NCBI GenBank assembly: GCA_900239685.1
Contig: OENT01000424.1
Span: forward strand, 1-64,000
DNA length: 64,000 bases
From: Rotaria macrura
Lineage: Eukaryota > Rotifera > Eurotatoria > Philodinida > Philodinidae
Reading direction: 5' to 3'
Shown here: positions 1 to 11,917 of the stretch, piece by piece
Layout: each line of letters opens with the position of its first letter
How positions within the stretch are numbered: position 1 is the stretch's first letter
The notes under the pieces: generated by a model
The model's database searches: none
What the model saw: the letters and a program-made list of their open reading frames with translations, nothing else
What the model was told of the DNA's origin: nothing
Position numbers and translations under genes: made by a program

Positions 1-90
1 GTAAACCGGCGGTAACCGGGAAAAACCGCCGGATAACCGGCGGTAAACTCCTCAGTTGTACGATCGGTATTCCGCCGGTTAACCGGCGGT
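1..90. repeat. GC-rich palindromic repeat, probably the end of a truncated element
   Basis: The first 90 bases are strongly GC-rich in an otherwise AT-rich window. They carry repeated CCGGCGGT / ACCGCCGG blocks, including a perfect 18-bp palindrome at 72-89 (CCGCCGGTT followed by AACCGGCGG) and a near copy at about 25-44. Dense CCGG/GGTTAACC palindromes are common inside non-autonomous hAT-like elements, so this could be the right part of an element that begins outside the window. No target duplication can be tested here. Confidence 0.5.
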
Positions 91-424
91 TTTTTTGTGG
101 TTCGTATCACATGGGATAGTATTTCTTCATATACACATCTGTCAACTAGTGACATCTATGAATCTAGTTCTTTCTCTGTTTACAGAATACTGTTGTTAGC
201 TTGGGAAAATGTTCAGATTCATATTAGAAATATCAGTGATACGATTACATGTAAATTCATTTTCCTAACTGGCTTATGTATAATGTCCTATTATAATCTA
301 TGTATGAGTCATAATACTGGAGCAAAACTAAAAGAGAGAGAGAGAATAGATACAAATTTCGAAAGAATAATGCACTCAATTTTTTTCGAATGAATCTTTT
401 CCTGTCTCTCTAATTTATTTTTCT

Positions 425-1365
425 ATGCCTCGTTCATGTAAAAAGCGTAAATCGAATAAAGAACATGAACTTTCAAGTCCATCGTCATCCTCAAATAGTA
501 CCAGGGACGAAGAAGAATTGACTCACAAGGAAACTATCCAAATAGATTTAGAAGCTCGTTCACTTACCGATAGTGATCATGCAGCTATTCTTTATTTTCT
601 CGAACAATCATTTGGTAGATCATTAAAAACATCTATCCTCGATTTAAATCAATTAGCAACTCAATTGATTACGCAAAAATCTCATGGTAGTGTTTTCTAT
701 CAACCGTTAGATTCAACTGAAGATGAAGCGAATGATGACGATGATGAAAGTCCAGTGTTGGGCATTAGCTCATTTCTTCGATTCGATGAACAACAAAATA
801 AACAAATACATTCATGGCTATTAGATAAATGTTCAGAAAATGAGCAAGCCAAAAATATACTTCGATGTAAGTAAATTTTTTTTATCGAAAAAAATTGGAC
901 GAGTTGGGATTTGAACCCAAGACTTTTCGCATGCAAAGCGAACACTCTACCCCTGAGTTACACGCCCGTCTAGGAAGCACTAAGAAATATTTTGTTTTGA
1001 TTTGTATATTATCTGTTTTGTTTTTGCCTAAAGCTTCAAAATGCGGATTGTTTATTAATGAACGTTATATGAATATTCCAGTCGATATTAGCCTACCAGC
1101 TATTCGAACACTTCGTTCCGAAATTTCTTTTCAAATTGATTACTGGATATTACATGCACAAATACGTTTTTATAAAAAAGATTCGAATAAAATTTATTAC
1201 GTCAATGGCGAAGAAGAAATATTTGAACAACATTCAGTATTATCCATTGAATATCATCCTAGTCAATCTACAACAGATGAATGCATACATAAAAGGAAAA
1301 TAATATTTGTTTCAGCCAATAAACTTGATCAAATATGTTTTGATATTGAACAAAAATTAAAATAA
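425..1365 (+). CDS. BCCIP: BCCIP / Bcp1 family protein (two exons)
   Basis: BCCIP (yeast Bcp1) is a nuclear protein that chaperones ribosomal protein uL14 and, in vertebrates, binds BRCA2 and p21. Exon 1 is 425-866 and exon 2 is 1034-1365; the 167-nt intron begins GTAAGT and ends in AAAG after a T-rich tract, joining in phase 1. The predicted protein is 257 aa (human about 314, yeast 283). It has a charged N-terminus with SSPSSSSNS, an acidic run NDDDDES near residue 105, and family-like segments: IDLEARSLTDSDHAAI, the DDESPVLGISSFL block, GLFINERYMNIPVDISLP and NGEEEIFEQHSVLSIEY. The start is the first ATG of the open frame. A tRNA-Ala gene sits antisense in the intron. DDX47 follows 52 nt after the stop codon, suggesting cotranscription; both products act in ribosome or nucleolar biology. 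Confidence 0.88.
896..967 (-). tRNA. tRNA-Ala (anticodon UGC)
   Basis: Read on the minus strand this is a 72-nt cloverleaf. The anticodon stem TTCGC/GCGAA closes loop TTTGCAT with anticodon TGC. The T arm is TTGGG-TTCAAAT-CCCAA and the D stem is ACTC/GAGT. The acceptor stem starts GGGCGTG and ends CTCGTCC with discriminator A; it has one T-T mismatch at 6-67 and keeps the G3-U70 wobble, the classic alanine identity element. A run of seven T follows directly on the minus strand and would terminate pol III. It lies wholly inside the BCCIP intron, antisense to that gene. Confidence 0.93.
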
Positions 1366-1390
1366 TAATTTTTATATTTTCGAATGAGAC

Positions 1391-1408
1391 TAATTTTATT
1401 TATTTCAG
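1391..1408 (+). promoter_or_regulatory. Candidate spliced-leader trans-splice acceptor before DDX47
   Basis: A T-rich tract ending TTTATTTCAG lies 42 nt after the BCCIP stop codon and nine bases upstream of the DDX47 ATG. No donor precedes it within the same gene, so it is most simply a trans-splice acceptor for the downstream cistron. Bdelloid rotifers are known to use spliced-leader trans-splicing and to have operons; its use here is inference. Confidence 0.55.
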
Positions 1409-1417
1409 ATAAAAGCA

Positions 1418-4400
1418 ATGGATAATGAAAATAATTTCGTAGAAGAAAAAGACGATGAAAATCAGCCACAAGAAGCGATTACTTTTAAATCACTTGTAAG
1501 TAAAGATAGAATTTATTTATCAACTTGGAGATCTATTTCAGCATGACGTTTCATGTTGACTCTCTCAAAATATCGACTGTGGGTGAGAATCGATGATTGA
1601 CGAAACTTAAGAACTCTCCATTTACTTTGACGATTTCATGGGTTCAGCTTGATGCTAGTTTGAAATCCATTCTTCTATTTAATAGAAGATTTTTTAGAAA
1701 GTTGCTATCTATCATCCGTATGGAAATCTTCGATCGATACTTTTAATTTATTAGTTGAGACTGTTTCTAGTATATTTATAACTTATAATATTCGACATGG
1801 TGTACATAGGACTATAATCTAAAAGTATCTTTTCATTAATTTCATTCGACTGTGCTTATTTCTTTACAATCGAGTAGAAGTTTATTCATTCAGACAGGGT
1901 AACATTTTTAAGAACTAGTAAAATTGAAAAGTTCGAAGTTTTAAATATTTTATACAATGTGTAATTTTTATTACGACATTAGTCAACAAATTTTGCAATA
2001 GAGTACTTTAAATATCTAGATTTAGTTTTTATCCAAGTATAAAATTGGATTTCTATTCAACAGCTTGTTAAGTCGAATGATATCGAATGGTAGTAGTTCT
2101 GTACATAGCATAGTTTACAATCTCTTCTCATTACTATGAAAAATTACGTTTCTTTTTATCTAAGGGTCTTAATGATGTATTATGTGAAGCATGTGAAAAA
2201 CTTGGTTGGAAAACACCAACAAAAATTCAATGTGAATCATTACCAGTTGCATTGCAAAGTATGTTTACATGTATAATGTATTTTTATTGCTAAATTTATT
2301 TGAAAAAATTTTGAAATTACTATGAATTTTATCGAAATCATAGATCGTGATATAATTGGTCTAGCAGAAACAGGTTCCGGAAAAACAGGTGCATTTGCAT
2401 TGCCAATACTTCAAGCGTTATTAGCAACGCCACAACGTCTTTTTGCACTTGTTCTAACACCAACACGTGAATTAGCTTATCAAATAAGTGAACAATTCGA
2501 AGCGTTAGGTTCAAGTATTGGTGTTAAATGTGGTATGAATGTGTAGTTGCAAATACCATTTCTTTTTCAAAGATAATTCTATTGATTTTCATAGCGGTTA
2601 TTGTTGGTGGTATGGATATGATGTCACAATCTATTGCATTAGCTAAAAAACCGCATATTGTTATAGCAACACCTGGTCGACTTGTTGATCATTTAGAAAA
2701 TACGAAAGGTTTTTCATTACGTTCAATACGTTATTTAGTCATGGATGAAGCTGATCGAATATTAAATATGGATTTCGAAGTTGATCTAGATAAAATTCTG
2801 AAAATTCTTCCACCATCATCAACACGTTCAACATATTTGTATTCGGCGACAATGACAAAAAAAGTTGCGAAATTACAACGTGCTTCATTACGTGATCCGG
2901 TTAAAGTTGAAGTATCAGACAAATATGCCACTGTGGAAAAATTGCAACAATCATATTTATTCATACCAGCCAAATACAAAGATGTTTATTTAGTTTCCAT
3001 TTTAAACGACATGAGTGGAAAATCTATTATTGTTTTTACTTCAACATGTACAACAGCATTGAGATTAGCATTATTAACCAGAAATCTAGGCTTTACAACT
3101 GTACCATTGCATGGACAAATGAGTCAAGTGAGCATGAAAAAGAATAAAAAAGTCTTTCTTTTCAAAATTGACAAATCCGTGCATGATAGAAAGTCGTTTG
3201 ATCGAGGTTGAATGTAATACTACTTTTAGTAACTAACGAACAAATTTCAAAACAATATTCACTGATCGAGTTCACATCATCACATAACCAATCCTAGTAA
3301 TACCCACTGGAATAATGATTAGAATCCATCAAATCTAAGAATTCCTTGGAGAAGTCTGTGCCAATATATGACAAATTTTAATAGCAAGGCAGTAGTATGC
3401 AATGTTGAGTCATTGTTTTGTATTTGAAATAAATATGTGTCGCATCAGTTTCAGCAACCTTTTCGTAAAGGAAGAAATATTCAGCTTCATCGTCTACTAC
3501 TATTTACAAATAAAACATTTGGACAGAAATACACTTGAATAAAGAATGTTTGTTCTAAGAGTTTTCTTATTCTTTCAAATTTAAAATATGACTCTGATGA
3601 AAGAATGTCTATGCTTGCCGTTCTATTCATATGTAACGGTGAAATATCATATTCATCTTTTTAGACTAGGTAAAGTTTGAAAAAACTTGTAACATCCACA
3701 CTGAGCAAGTGGGATAAAAATATGTTACTGTACAGTAGTTTCAACTCAAAAGATCATTTTTCTTCTATATCTGCAGAGAACCAAGGCATCCCACTAAGCC
3801 TCACAGGTTGCTTTGGTTTAGAAAAAAAATGTGAGCGTCGCGAATGTTCGCCTCTCAAAAGAAAAGAGAGCTGTGATTATAATCAATCACGTACTATAGA
3901 ACACAGTAGAGAAAAATTAGAATGGAGTCGTTTCAATTAGCACTATCTAATCAAAGAAATACAAAATCCCATGACACTGAGGAAACTCATTTCTTTTCAA
4001 AAGATGACTTCTCATATGATTGCGTCAGCTGCTTTCAATGTGTTGAAACTTATTGACGAATCCGATTAGGGATTTCTCTGATTACTACTAAGATGCATCT
4101 ATTGTCTTGTCTAACTTCAATAGTTAGCCTTTCATACTTCGATTAAATGGCAAATATACCTCCCCACTTTATCGCCTACTATTATTTCCTGAATATATCA
4201 TCTGAACTTCTTTTCAGACAAAACGTCTTGGTGCATTGAACAAATTTAAAGGCAAAGTTCGATCAATTCTCATTGCCACGGACGTTGCTAGTCGGTAATA
4301 TTCTATAGTCCAGAATTTGATAATAGACATAAAAATGATTACCATTCGCTGTTGTTCTAGAGGTTTGGATATTCCACATGTTGATATTGTTATTAATTAT

Positions 4401-4802
4401 GATATTCCAACACATTCGAAGGATTACATACATCGTGTGGGTCGAACAGCTCGAGCAGGTCGTAGTGGTAAATCAATAACATTCGTTACACAATATGACA
4501 TTGAATTATATCAACGTATTGAATATCTTATTGGTAAACAACTATCACAATATGTTACACATGAAGATGAAGTCATGCTTTTATTAGAACGTGTCAATGA
4601 AGCTGATCGACAAGCTCGAATGCAAATAAAAGAAATGGAAGATGAAAAAAAGAGCAATCGACAAAAATGGAAAAAGAAAGACAAACAAAATGATGATGGT
4701 GATGATATGAAATCATCAAATAAAAAACGTAAACATGAATACAACGATTCAGAAAATGGTTTCGGTGTTAAAAAACATTTGAAAAAAAAACAGAAAAAAT
4801 AA
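1418..4802 (+). CDS. DDX47: DEAD-box RNA helicase DDX47 / Rrp3 (six exons)
   Basis: DDX47 (yeast Rrp3) is a nucleolar RNA helicase for early pre-rRNA cleavage. Exons: 1418-1495, 2165-2258, 2344-2532, 2595-3127, 4218-4294, 4361-4802; all junctions are GT-AG and keep frame, giving 470 aa (human 455). In order the protein shows the Q motif (GWKTPTKIQ), motif [10 protein letters not shown], Ia PTRELA, Ib TPGRL, II DEAD, III SAT, the ATDVASRGLD block and [13 protein letters not shown], then a lysine-rich tail of the sort that drives nucleolar localisation. Identity to the animal DDX47 core is very high by recall. Introns 1 (669 nt) and 4 (1,090 nt) are much longer than the others (62-85 nt). It is the likely second gene of an operon with BCCIP. 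AATAAA-like signals follow the stop. Confidence 0.95.
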
Positions 4803-7800
4803 ATAAATAAAAAATTCTTATTGTTTTCCTCTCCTTTCACATGAAATAAATGTTGGAGAGATTTTGTTAAATTCAACAAAATAGAAAAATTTATTTCATT
4901 CATTTGATCGATACCATTATCAAGATTTGATTGAGCACAATGGGTGACGAAAATGTTGCACCTATACAATTTCTAGTTTTTATAATAAATCGATCAATGA
5001 ACATTCGAGAACGACCTCTAAATAAAAGTCATTTAAGAGAAATAACTTTGAGTGAATGATTATCTGACGTTGGAGATCTATATCAAAAATGAAAACAAGA
5101 CAAATTATGATTTGTTGATTTATTTTCTCTAAAGAAGATTCATGATTTTCAGTTAAATATAAGCATCCAGTGAATGATTTCTCAAATGGAAATCTATCGT
5201 GTGTTATAGCATCGCTTAATATAAGCTTAGATCAAATCTTTGAAGAAGCCTAGTGTGCATATACAATAAAATTACTATTTATAAGCAATCCTTCCATAAA
5301 ACTTTAGTAAACGCTGCATAGATGATTCTATAGTATGGAACAAATGTAAGCTGTTTGTTTTTTAGATAGACAGACAAAGATCCTAATTAGAAAGATGTTG
5401 TTGTTAACAGATATCTAGTTGTTTTTTTTAGCGAAAAATGATTTATTTTATTGAAACGTAATTTTCTACACTGGTAAGAAACAGAGTTTTCCTCGCTTTT
5501 GGCATGATCATTACATTTTTTTATCCGTATTTCGAATGATATTCCCGGTTGTAGAAAAAAATTGCCATACGCAGCATCAGTAAATCTTTCGATACAAGTA
5601 TCACTCAAAAACAGATATAGTTCTAGCTTATTGGTAGAGAGGCAAAAACAATATGAAGTAATCGTTGATCATTGCACAATGGTAGACCGAAAAAGAAAAT
5701 ACTATTACTGTGAATTGTGTTATTCAAAGATTGGAGTTGGTCTAATCTAAAATTTTTAAAGTTAAATTAAACAATCTGAAATAGTTTTGGGTCCAATACA
5801 CATCCTGGAAGAATGTCTGCAAATATACGAACATGAAAAATAAATGAAACTATTTATCGTATTACTCTTCGAAATATAAGTATTCATCGCAAGACTGAAA
5901 ACACATTGGAATTTGGTTTCGCTTTTCATAAATATCTTCTTTGTTCTTTCGATATTGACAGCAACATAGTCAAATGAAATACGAAAGCATGAATATAAAT
6001 GTTAACTTCACCACAATCATAAATAGATGGTATACATCTTCTCCGTTCAAACTATTTACATAGCCAATCACAAAAGAAACTTTCATTAAAGTTTTAATGT
6101 AATCTTTTGCCAATGAATGCCTTCAAGCGTATTGTTTTTGTTCTCTATAAGATTTACTTTCAATAATAATATGTGATTGAACAAGATTTTTCGTTTTATT
6201 TCTCGAAATAAAAAGAAAACATACGCGTGTGCATATCAATATATGCGTCTGACTAATCCTCATCTTGATTACCAATATCATTGATTCATCAATAAACAGA
6301 AGAAATAAAATAGTGATTAAACTCATCTTTCTAATTGTTAAGTAAAAGAAAGAAAAACAAGATCGAGTTTCAAATCGATTACTATCTCTCTCAATCAATT
6401 ATAGAATTTATCAAGTTATATTATTTGTTGACAAGAAAAAGAAAAGAACACGAAAAATCTAATCCCTAGACGACAATACTGACGTATCTTTTCTTAGAAT
6501 CAGTAGTCCATGTCAGATTTAGTGTTTCTACTTGAAACGACGAATGTTAATAGTCAATGATCTCTATTTAAACATCATACTTATATAGCGCGGCATCAAA
6601 CGTTTGCTTATCTTTGGTGTTAAATGATGAAACTTGAAGATTAGAAAGTCACATCTCTTCATCTATTCGAATAGATTAGCAAGTATTGCGAATGAAATTT
6701 TGTTAGAAATGTAGCTTACTGCCATGAAACAAAAATGAATCAAAGATCAAGGTAACTACAATACTTTGAACAACATACAGAAGCTTTACTCATCAAAGCT
6801 AATCGTATTATTCAATAGAATAGAATCTATCAATAGTGTAAATATGAACTCTGACATTTTCATTCTCTTCGCAGTAACAATTCAATAAAAATAAGGGAAA
6901 CTATCAATAAGATCATGCGAACAATCACAGTCGATCATACACAAATAAAATTAATAAAGAGAACAACAGTATTTGGTGATATACATATATTTGTTGTTTT
7001 AATTGGAATTAACCCTCGAGCAAAGTAACAATTGATTGAATAGATATATATTCACGTCTGGACAAACGAAGAGTGTTGATGAAGTGAAGTGACACAATAC
7101 AGAAGCTGTATGCAAATATATACACAACCAATCATGTACAAATATCTTTTTTGTTCTCACACACACACACACTCACGCACACATTCGTCCACATAAATGA
7201 CAGTTTGGAGAAATAAATTGATATTTAGAAAGAGGACAAGAAATAATCTTTTAACTATTACGATTATGTTTGATTGATTTACTAGCAGAAAGAAAAACGA
7301 TAATTAAAAAATACTCGAAATAGTTGTTTGATAGAACATAGAAAATCGAACTTTGATTCTTAACACAAAACAAACGTTCAATATAATCGTCCGTATTTGT
7401 GTAACATTATGAATATAAAACGAAATATGTTACTGAAGTACAATAATAAAAATGTTCACAGCTGTGTTATCTTCATTCAATTTTAGTAAACCTATGAATA
7501 TCTTTCCAAGAAAAAGAAAAGTGTATCACTATATTAGTCAATCGTGACCACACCTATGACTATAGCAATCCAATCGAACTAGATATTGTTTTCAAGATTT
7601 ATTTAAAAATTTTGTATTAATCTAATCGGAACAAGTGAAGGTTGACATTTAAACTAAGAATAATCATAAATTAAGAGGAACAACTTTATTTCCAGCGAAT
7701 ACTTTCAAGTATCTCTAATCTAAGTAGAATAGAGATCGGTTGTAGGATAATCAAAAACTCGTAGAATATCCATTTTTCACACGTGTTTTACGGATAGTCT

Positions 7801-8665
7801 TTTCTATAACTTATGACTAATGGAGAAATTCCAATGTTTATTCAAAATAAGTGCATGGAATTTGGTTATCACTCGATAAAAACTTTACAAATACTAAGAT
7901 TATCTCTCATTAATCACTACATCTCTATCGAATTTATATGGAAGCAATCTTTTTCATTTCGATTTTTTCCGACTGAGAATCAAAGATTCCGTCACTTCAA
8001 TTGATCGTCGATTACTAAACATGTTGTTATTATTATTTGTTCGTTGCCCATAGGCCAATCGACAATACATGTGAGACAGAGAATTATGAAAAAATAACAC
8101 CTTCGTCTATATTTCGTCATGTTGTGACATAATTAAAATTAATCGAATCATTTATATGTTCATTATGTTTAGTTTACGGATGAGCGACAATCTGCAAGGC
8201 ATCGATTCGAATTCTCATTTGCATAGTCTTTTGCATTGAATTCTTTTAGTTCACAGCTGTCGATAGATGACAAGCGGAAAAATATACTAATCACAGTTTC
8301 GAAAGTGTAGCACATGTTGCATGAGAATAAATGTAACACTAAATAGAATTTATTTCAGTCAAAATAAAGACAGTCGATTATATTTCTTCGTACATAAATG
8401 AACTTTATTGGTTACCAATAGACCTCAAGTATCCAATTGTTAATAAATACATCGTACTCAACAATAATCAGAAAAGAAAATAGCAGTTCTCTCTCTCTCC
8501 CTCTTTCTCTTCTTCCAATCATTGATCAGTTATAATTGTGCAGAGAATGAAAAGAGAAAAGAAAAAAGATGATTATACAAATATAGTAATTCATTTTATC
8601 ACTGTATTAGAGAACTATCGAGTGATTGTACATAAAGAAGAAAACGACAATAGTGTCGATTGATT
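4803..8665. other. Non-coding stretch upstream of the Emx-like gene
   Basis: About 3.9 kb with no convincing gene. It holds AT-rich sequence, a short CA repeat near 7158-7172, a 39-codon open frame at 4940-5059 of doubtful meaning, and an ATTTGCAT octamer about 450 bp before the homeobox gene. Length and position fit regulatory DNA of a developmental gene, but no specific site can be supported. Confidence 0.5.
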
Positions 8666-9372
8666 ATGCCTATTTATTATCAGTCGACGTCGAGAAAGCC
8701 CAACGGATTTTCGATTGATGATATAATTAAAAGTACTGATTCATCTAAAGCTTCAAATCGATCATCATCCGATGTGCCACCAATTACCTGGTTACCGCAA
8801 CAAACAACGAGTATTTATCATTATCAACGTGAATCTATGTTACAATATCTTCGACATGTTAATCTATTGACTAGTGAGTTTTTTCTTTTATTTCACGAAG
8901 AATAAACATGTTTCTAATTCATGTTTTTTAGATCAAGGATCGATGGCTGCCTTTTTCCTCAATTCATATCGTAAACCGAAACGTAACCGTACTGCTTTTA
9001 CACCATCTCAGCTACTTAAATTAGAGAATGCATTTGAAAAAAATCATTATATTGTCGGACAAGAACGTAAAGAATTAGCAAAACATCTTAATTTACCAGA
9101 AGCTCGAGTAGGAAACGTACATAAACAAAAAAAAATATTGAATATAAACCAATACTAAAATCTTCTAGGTTAAAGTCTGGTATCAAAATCGTCGTACTAA
9201 ACACAAACGTTTAACAAATGAAGATGGTAATAGTAGTACCAATGATACTGATCATCAAAATGAATCCGACATAATAAATCAACATTTCGATGAACCTACT
9301 TCGGATAACGAAGAGGATCACGATCACTTAAATCTTAATCATCAAGAAGAAGAATCGAATTCAAACTTATAA
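8666..9372 (+). CDS. EMX: Emx-like homeobox transcription factor (three exons)
   Basis: Emx (Drosophila ems) proteins are nuclear ANTP-class factors that pattern the anterior nervous system. Exons 8666-8873, 8932-9107 and 9169-9372 join in frame to 195 aa. Residues 15-21 (FSIDDII) form an eh1-type Groucho-binding motif, as Emx proteins have near their N-terminus. The homeodomain spans about 85-144 and includes the Emx-like [20 protein letters not shown] and QNRRTKHKR. The second intron falls between homeodomain positions 44 and 45, a site shared by many ANTP-class genes. Position 49, normally Phe, is Tyr (VWYQNRR). The C-terminus is acidic and Asn/Asp-rich. The earlier in-frame TTG is ignored; the ATG at 8666 is used. 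Large non-coding flanks fit a developmental regulator. Confidence 0.87.
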
Positions 9373-11496
9373 AAGAAATAAACCGGTCGAATGTTTATTA
9401 ATTTAATACGTTCCATCTTTTTTCTGTTACATTAGTAGTATGATTTTTTTTTTGAAAGATAAAACATACGTATTTATTAAAATAATAGAGACACAATGTG
9501 ATATTTATCTTTGGCACGTAAAAAGCTAGATGACGAATAAATGTGCTGTTTTTTCAGTATGAAATGTTATTTAAGAGCAAAGACACTAGCCCATTATTAG
9601 TTCTGCGATCAAGAAGACATACAGTTTTGTATAGAAAAAATAACCGAGCACACAATTAATGTGCTCAGCCGTTAGAATAATGTATATATACAAACTAACT
9701 GATTAAAATAGTAGATGTATCCTACAATGTAATCAGTAGATTAACAGACAGGTGATTATTAAAAAAGCAGACGTTCTTTTCAACAGTCAATATCAATGAT
9801 ACCATGTTTTATATACAGTCCGGTACGTAGATATATATCGAGTAGCCCATTCTGCATTTTCACAAATCGTATTGAATAGTATATTATTCATTCTGATAAC
9901 TCTGCCTCATTGTTTTCATTGTCGATCGTAATAGTGCTTATGATGTTAGCTGGATTGTATTGATTGAGAATTGAAGGAAAAACAGATTTTATTCGCTTCG
10001 TACAACCTATTCATTCATGAAATATAAACAATCGTGTAATATTTTCATAAACATTGAAGCATCATCTTACACATCATGAACATTAATATAGCTATACAGT
10101 ATCAAAAAACAGCATTCTCTCAATCTGTTAAAGAATCAAATTAAATGTGTACTAATCATCAATTTTTGTATTTCAATACAGAAGTTCTCCAACTGCTAGA
10201 TCATCATTCAATGAAGACGATTAACATTGCGAAGAACATAGTTTTTACTTTGATTTTCGACTATGAATTTAAAAAACACACATATACAAAAGTAGAACCT
10301 GAATGAGTGTATTTTATCATGCAAATGTCATGTCTTTTGATTTTTTTTTCTTCGTTTAAATACGAATATCGAATCTACCGGTTTATTTGAAGTATGTAAA
10401 GGGCAGACTATATCATAGTCATATTTAAAAATAGGAATAACAAAAGGATGGAAACCTATTATTGCCAAGGCCTGTCTCTATATCAGACTTCAAATCGAAT
10501 AAGTAATGAAACGATTTCTCTATAGAGTTCTAGAGCGACAACACAACTTTTTCGCTCTACGAAATATCATAAAATTGCAATACTGTCTATTCAATCAGTT
10601 AAGAACATGGATTCTTCTTAGATTCTACAAAACACATGTAGTAATTTTAGATTTGTCTACTATATATTGTTAGAAATAAATTCAAATATTTTCATCCTTT
10701 CACATTTGAAGATGATATCACTATAGTGTAGATTGTACAAGAATCTATATGCATAATTTTGTTATATTTTGCTCATGTATATTTAGCAAAGATGGATAAA
10801 TGTTTTTTTTCTTATCAAGATAGAATTACAACCTAAAGTCTTTTGTCAATAAAATATGACTCATCAATATTCATGATAGACTTTAACAGGTATTGATTTG
10901 GAAGGAATGTCAAGCGAGAGACCACAGAGAACAGCTGTAAAACAATGAAAAGCGATACCATTAACATTTATGTTATTCTAGGAACTAAGTAACGATTGTT
11001 CGTGTTAAATCTTCACTTTTGAATCTTTTCAATCACCAACGATAAGATTATTTATCATAAGGTGAACATTATATATTAGAGAAGAACAGGAACGTGAAGT
11101 ATCAGATTTGCGTTAAGTATCAAGTGAAAATTATCAATGAAGTCTAGTTATATGGCAGGATAAGGAAGCAGGTAAAAATCGGTTTCTTGAATTTTGTAAA
11201 AACGAACTCTTTTGCTATGCAATGAAATGAAAATCTGTGGAAGATTTTATTTTTTTACGATCGCAACTCGATCCTATATATATATATATATATATATATA
11301 TGGAGGGAGAGAGAGAAGAAGATTTTTATATTTCTTTACTTTTGTACTTTGTTGCTTTGTTTTTATGCAAATAGTTAATGTTTGCCGTCGTTACCCTTTA
11401 CTTATTCATCATCGAATGCAAATGAAGAAAAAGCAAAATTTAAAACTTATTCATATTAATGAAAAAAGAGCGTAGGACGAGACAAGAACATCCATC

Positions 11497-11527
<31 letters not shown>

Positions 11528-11602
11528 GAAACCTGCGATATCGATCTCTTGTCATTGATACGAATACGAAGTAAAACTAAACGCACTATTACCTACTACA
11601 TT
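9373..11602. other. Non-coding stretch between Emx-like and EF-hand genes
   Basis: About 2.2 kb, AT-rich, with no supported gene. AATAAA just after the Emx stop is a likely poly(A) signal. The last 330 bp contain two TA microsatellites and are probably promoter or 5' UTR of the EF-hand gene. Confidence 0.5.
11275..11522. repeat. Paired (TA)n microsatellites with a GA-rich tract
   Basis: Two pure TA runs, at about 11275-11301 (followed by a GA-rich run) and 11497-11522, lie upstream of the EF-hand start codon. Translated, they give IYIYIY-type nonsense extensions. Similar TA runs occur at about 28114-28139, 47136-47154, 55236-55267, 60995-61017 and 62050-62064, with CA at 17830-17845. Confidence 0.9.
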
Positions 11603-11917
11603 ATGCCGACTGCACATGAAGCTGCTAATGCTTTACCATCCAATTTTGATTTAGGTGGTCTATCCAATGCATTTGGTAACCCAGCACAAGTTTTTAGTAT
11701 GTTGGACAAAAATAATGATGGTCGTGTTACCAAACAAGATTTAGCACAATTATTAGAGCAATTTGGAGTTAATGGTATGGCAGCGAAAGTATTATCATCA
11801 TATCTTTTCAAGCAGTTAGATGCTAATGGTAATGGAACGATTGAACCAAGTGATCTGATACATGCAAATGGTATTTTAAATAGTTTATTAAGAATGAAAC
11901 AAAGTGGAGGCAATTAG
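11603..11917 (+). CDS. Small EF-hand calcium-binding protein
   Basis: Single-exon gene for 104 aa with two canonical calcium-binding loops: DKNNDGRVTKQD at residues 35-46 and DANGNGTIEPSD at 73-84. Positions 1, 3, 5 and the Gly at 6 are as expected; position 12 is Asp rather than Glu in both loops, which usually lowers calcium affinity or favours magnesium. The N-terminal part (AANALPSNFDLGGLSNAFG) is not recognised. The frame is open upstream to 11459, but that part is translated TA repeat, so the ATG at 11603 is chosen. A likely poly(A) signal (ATGAAATAAAAC) lies near 12050. A calcium sensor or buffer role is inference from the motif only. Confidence 0.8.
   Translation: MPTAHEAANALPSNFDLGGLSNAFGNPAQVFSMLDKNNDGRVTKQDLAQLLEQFGVNGMAAKVLSSYLFKQLDANGNGTIEPSDLIHANGILNSLLRMKQSGGN

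Noticed and set aside
895-1033. N-terminal extension of BCCIP exon 2 back to 895
   Set aside because: It reads through the antisense tRNA-Ala; the intron with acceptor at 1033 restores family alignment.
3677-3940. 87-codon frame inside DDX47 intron 4
   Set aside because: No domain, lies in an intron and is of chance length.
4940-5059. 39-codon frame just after DDX47 (starts MGDENVAPIQF)
   Set aside because: Looks coding-like but short, without acceptor, domain or neighbour support.
11459-11602. In-frame N-terminal extension of the EF-hand protein
   Set aside because: It is made of translated TA repeats (IYIYIY) and basic residues; the ATG at 11603 starts the sensible protein.
11596-11913. 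105-codon minus-strand frame opposite the EF-hand gene
   Set aside because: Shadow of the EF-hand coding strand.
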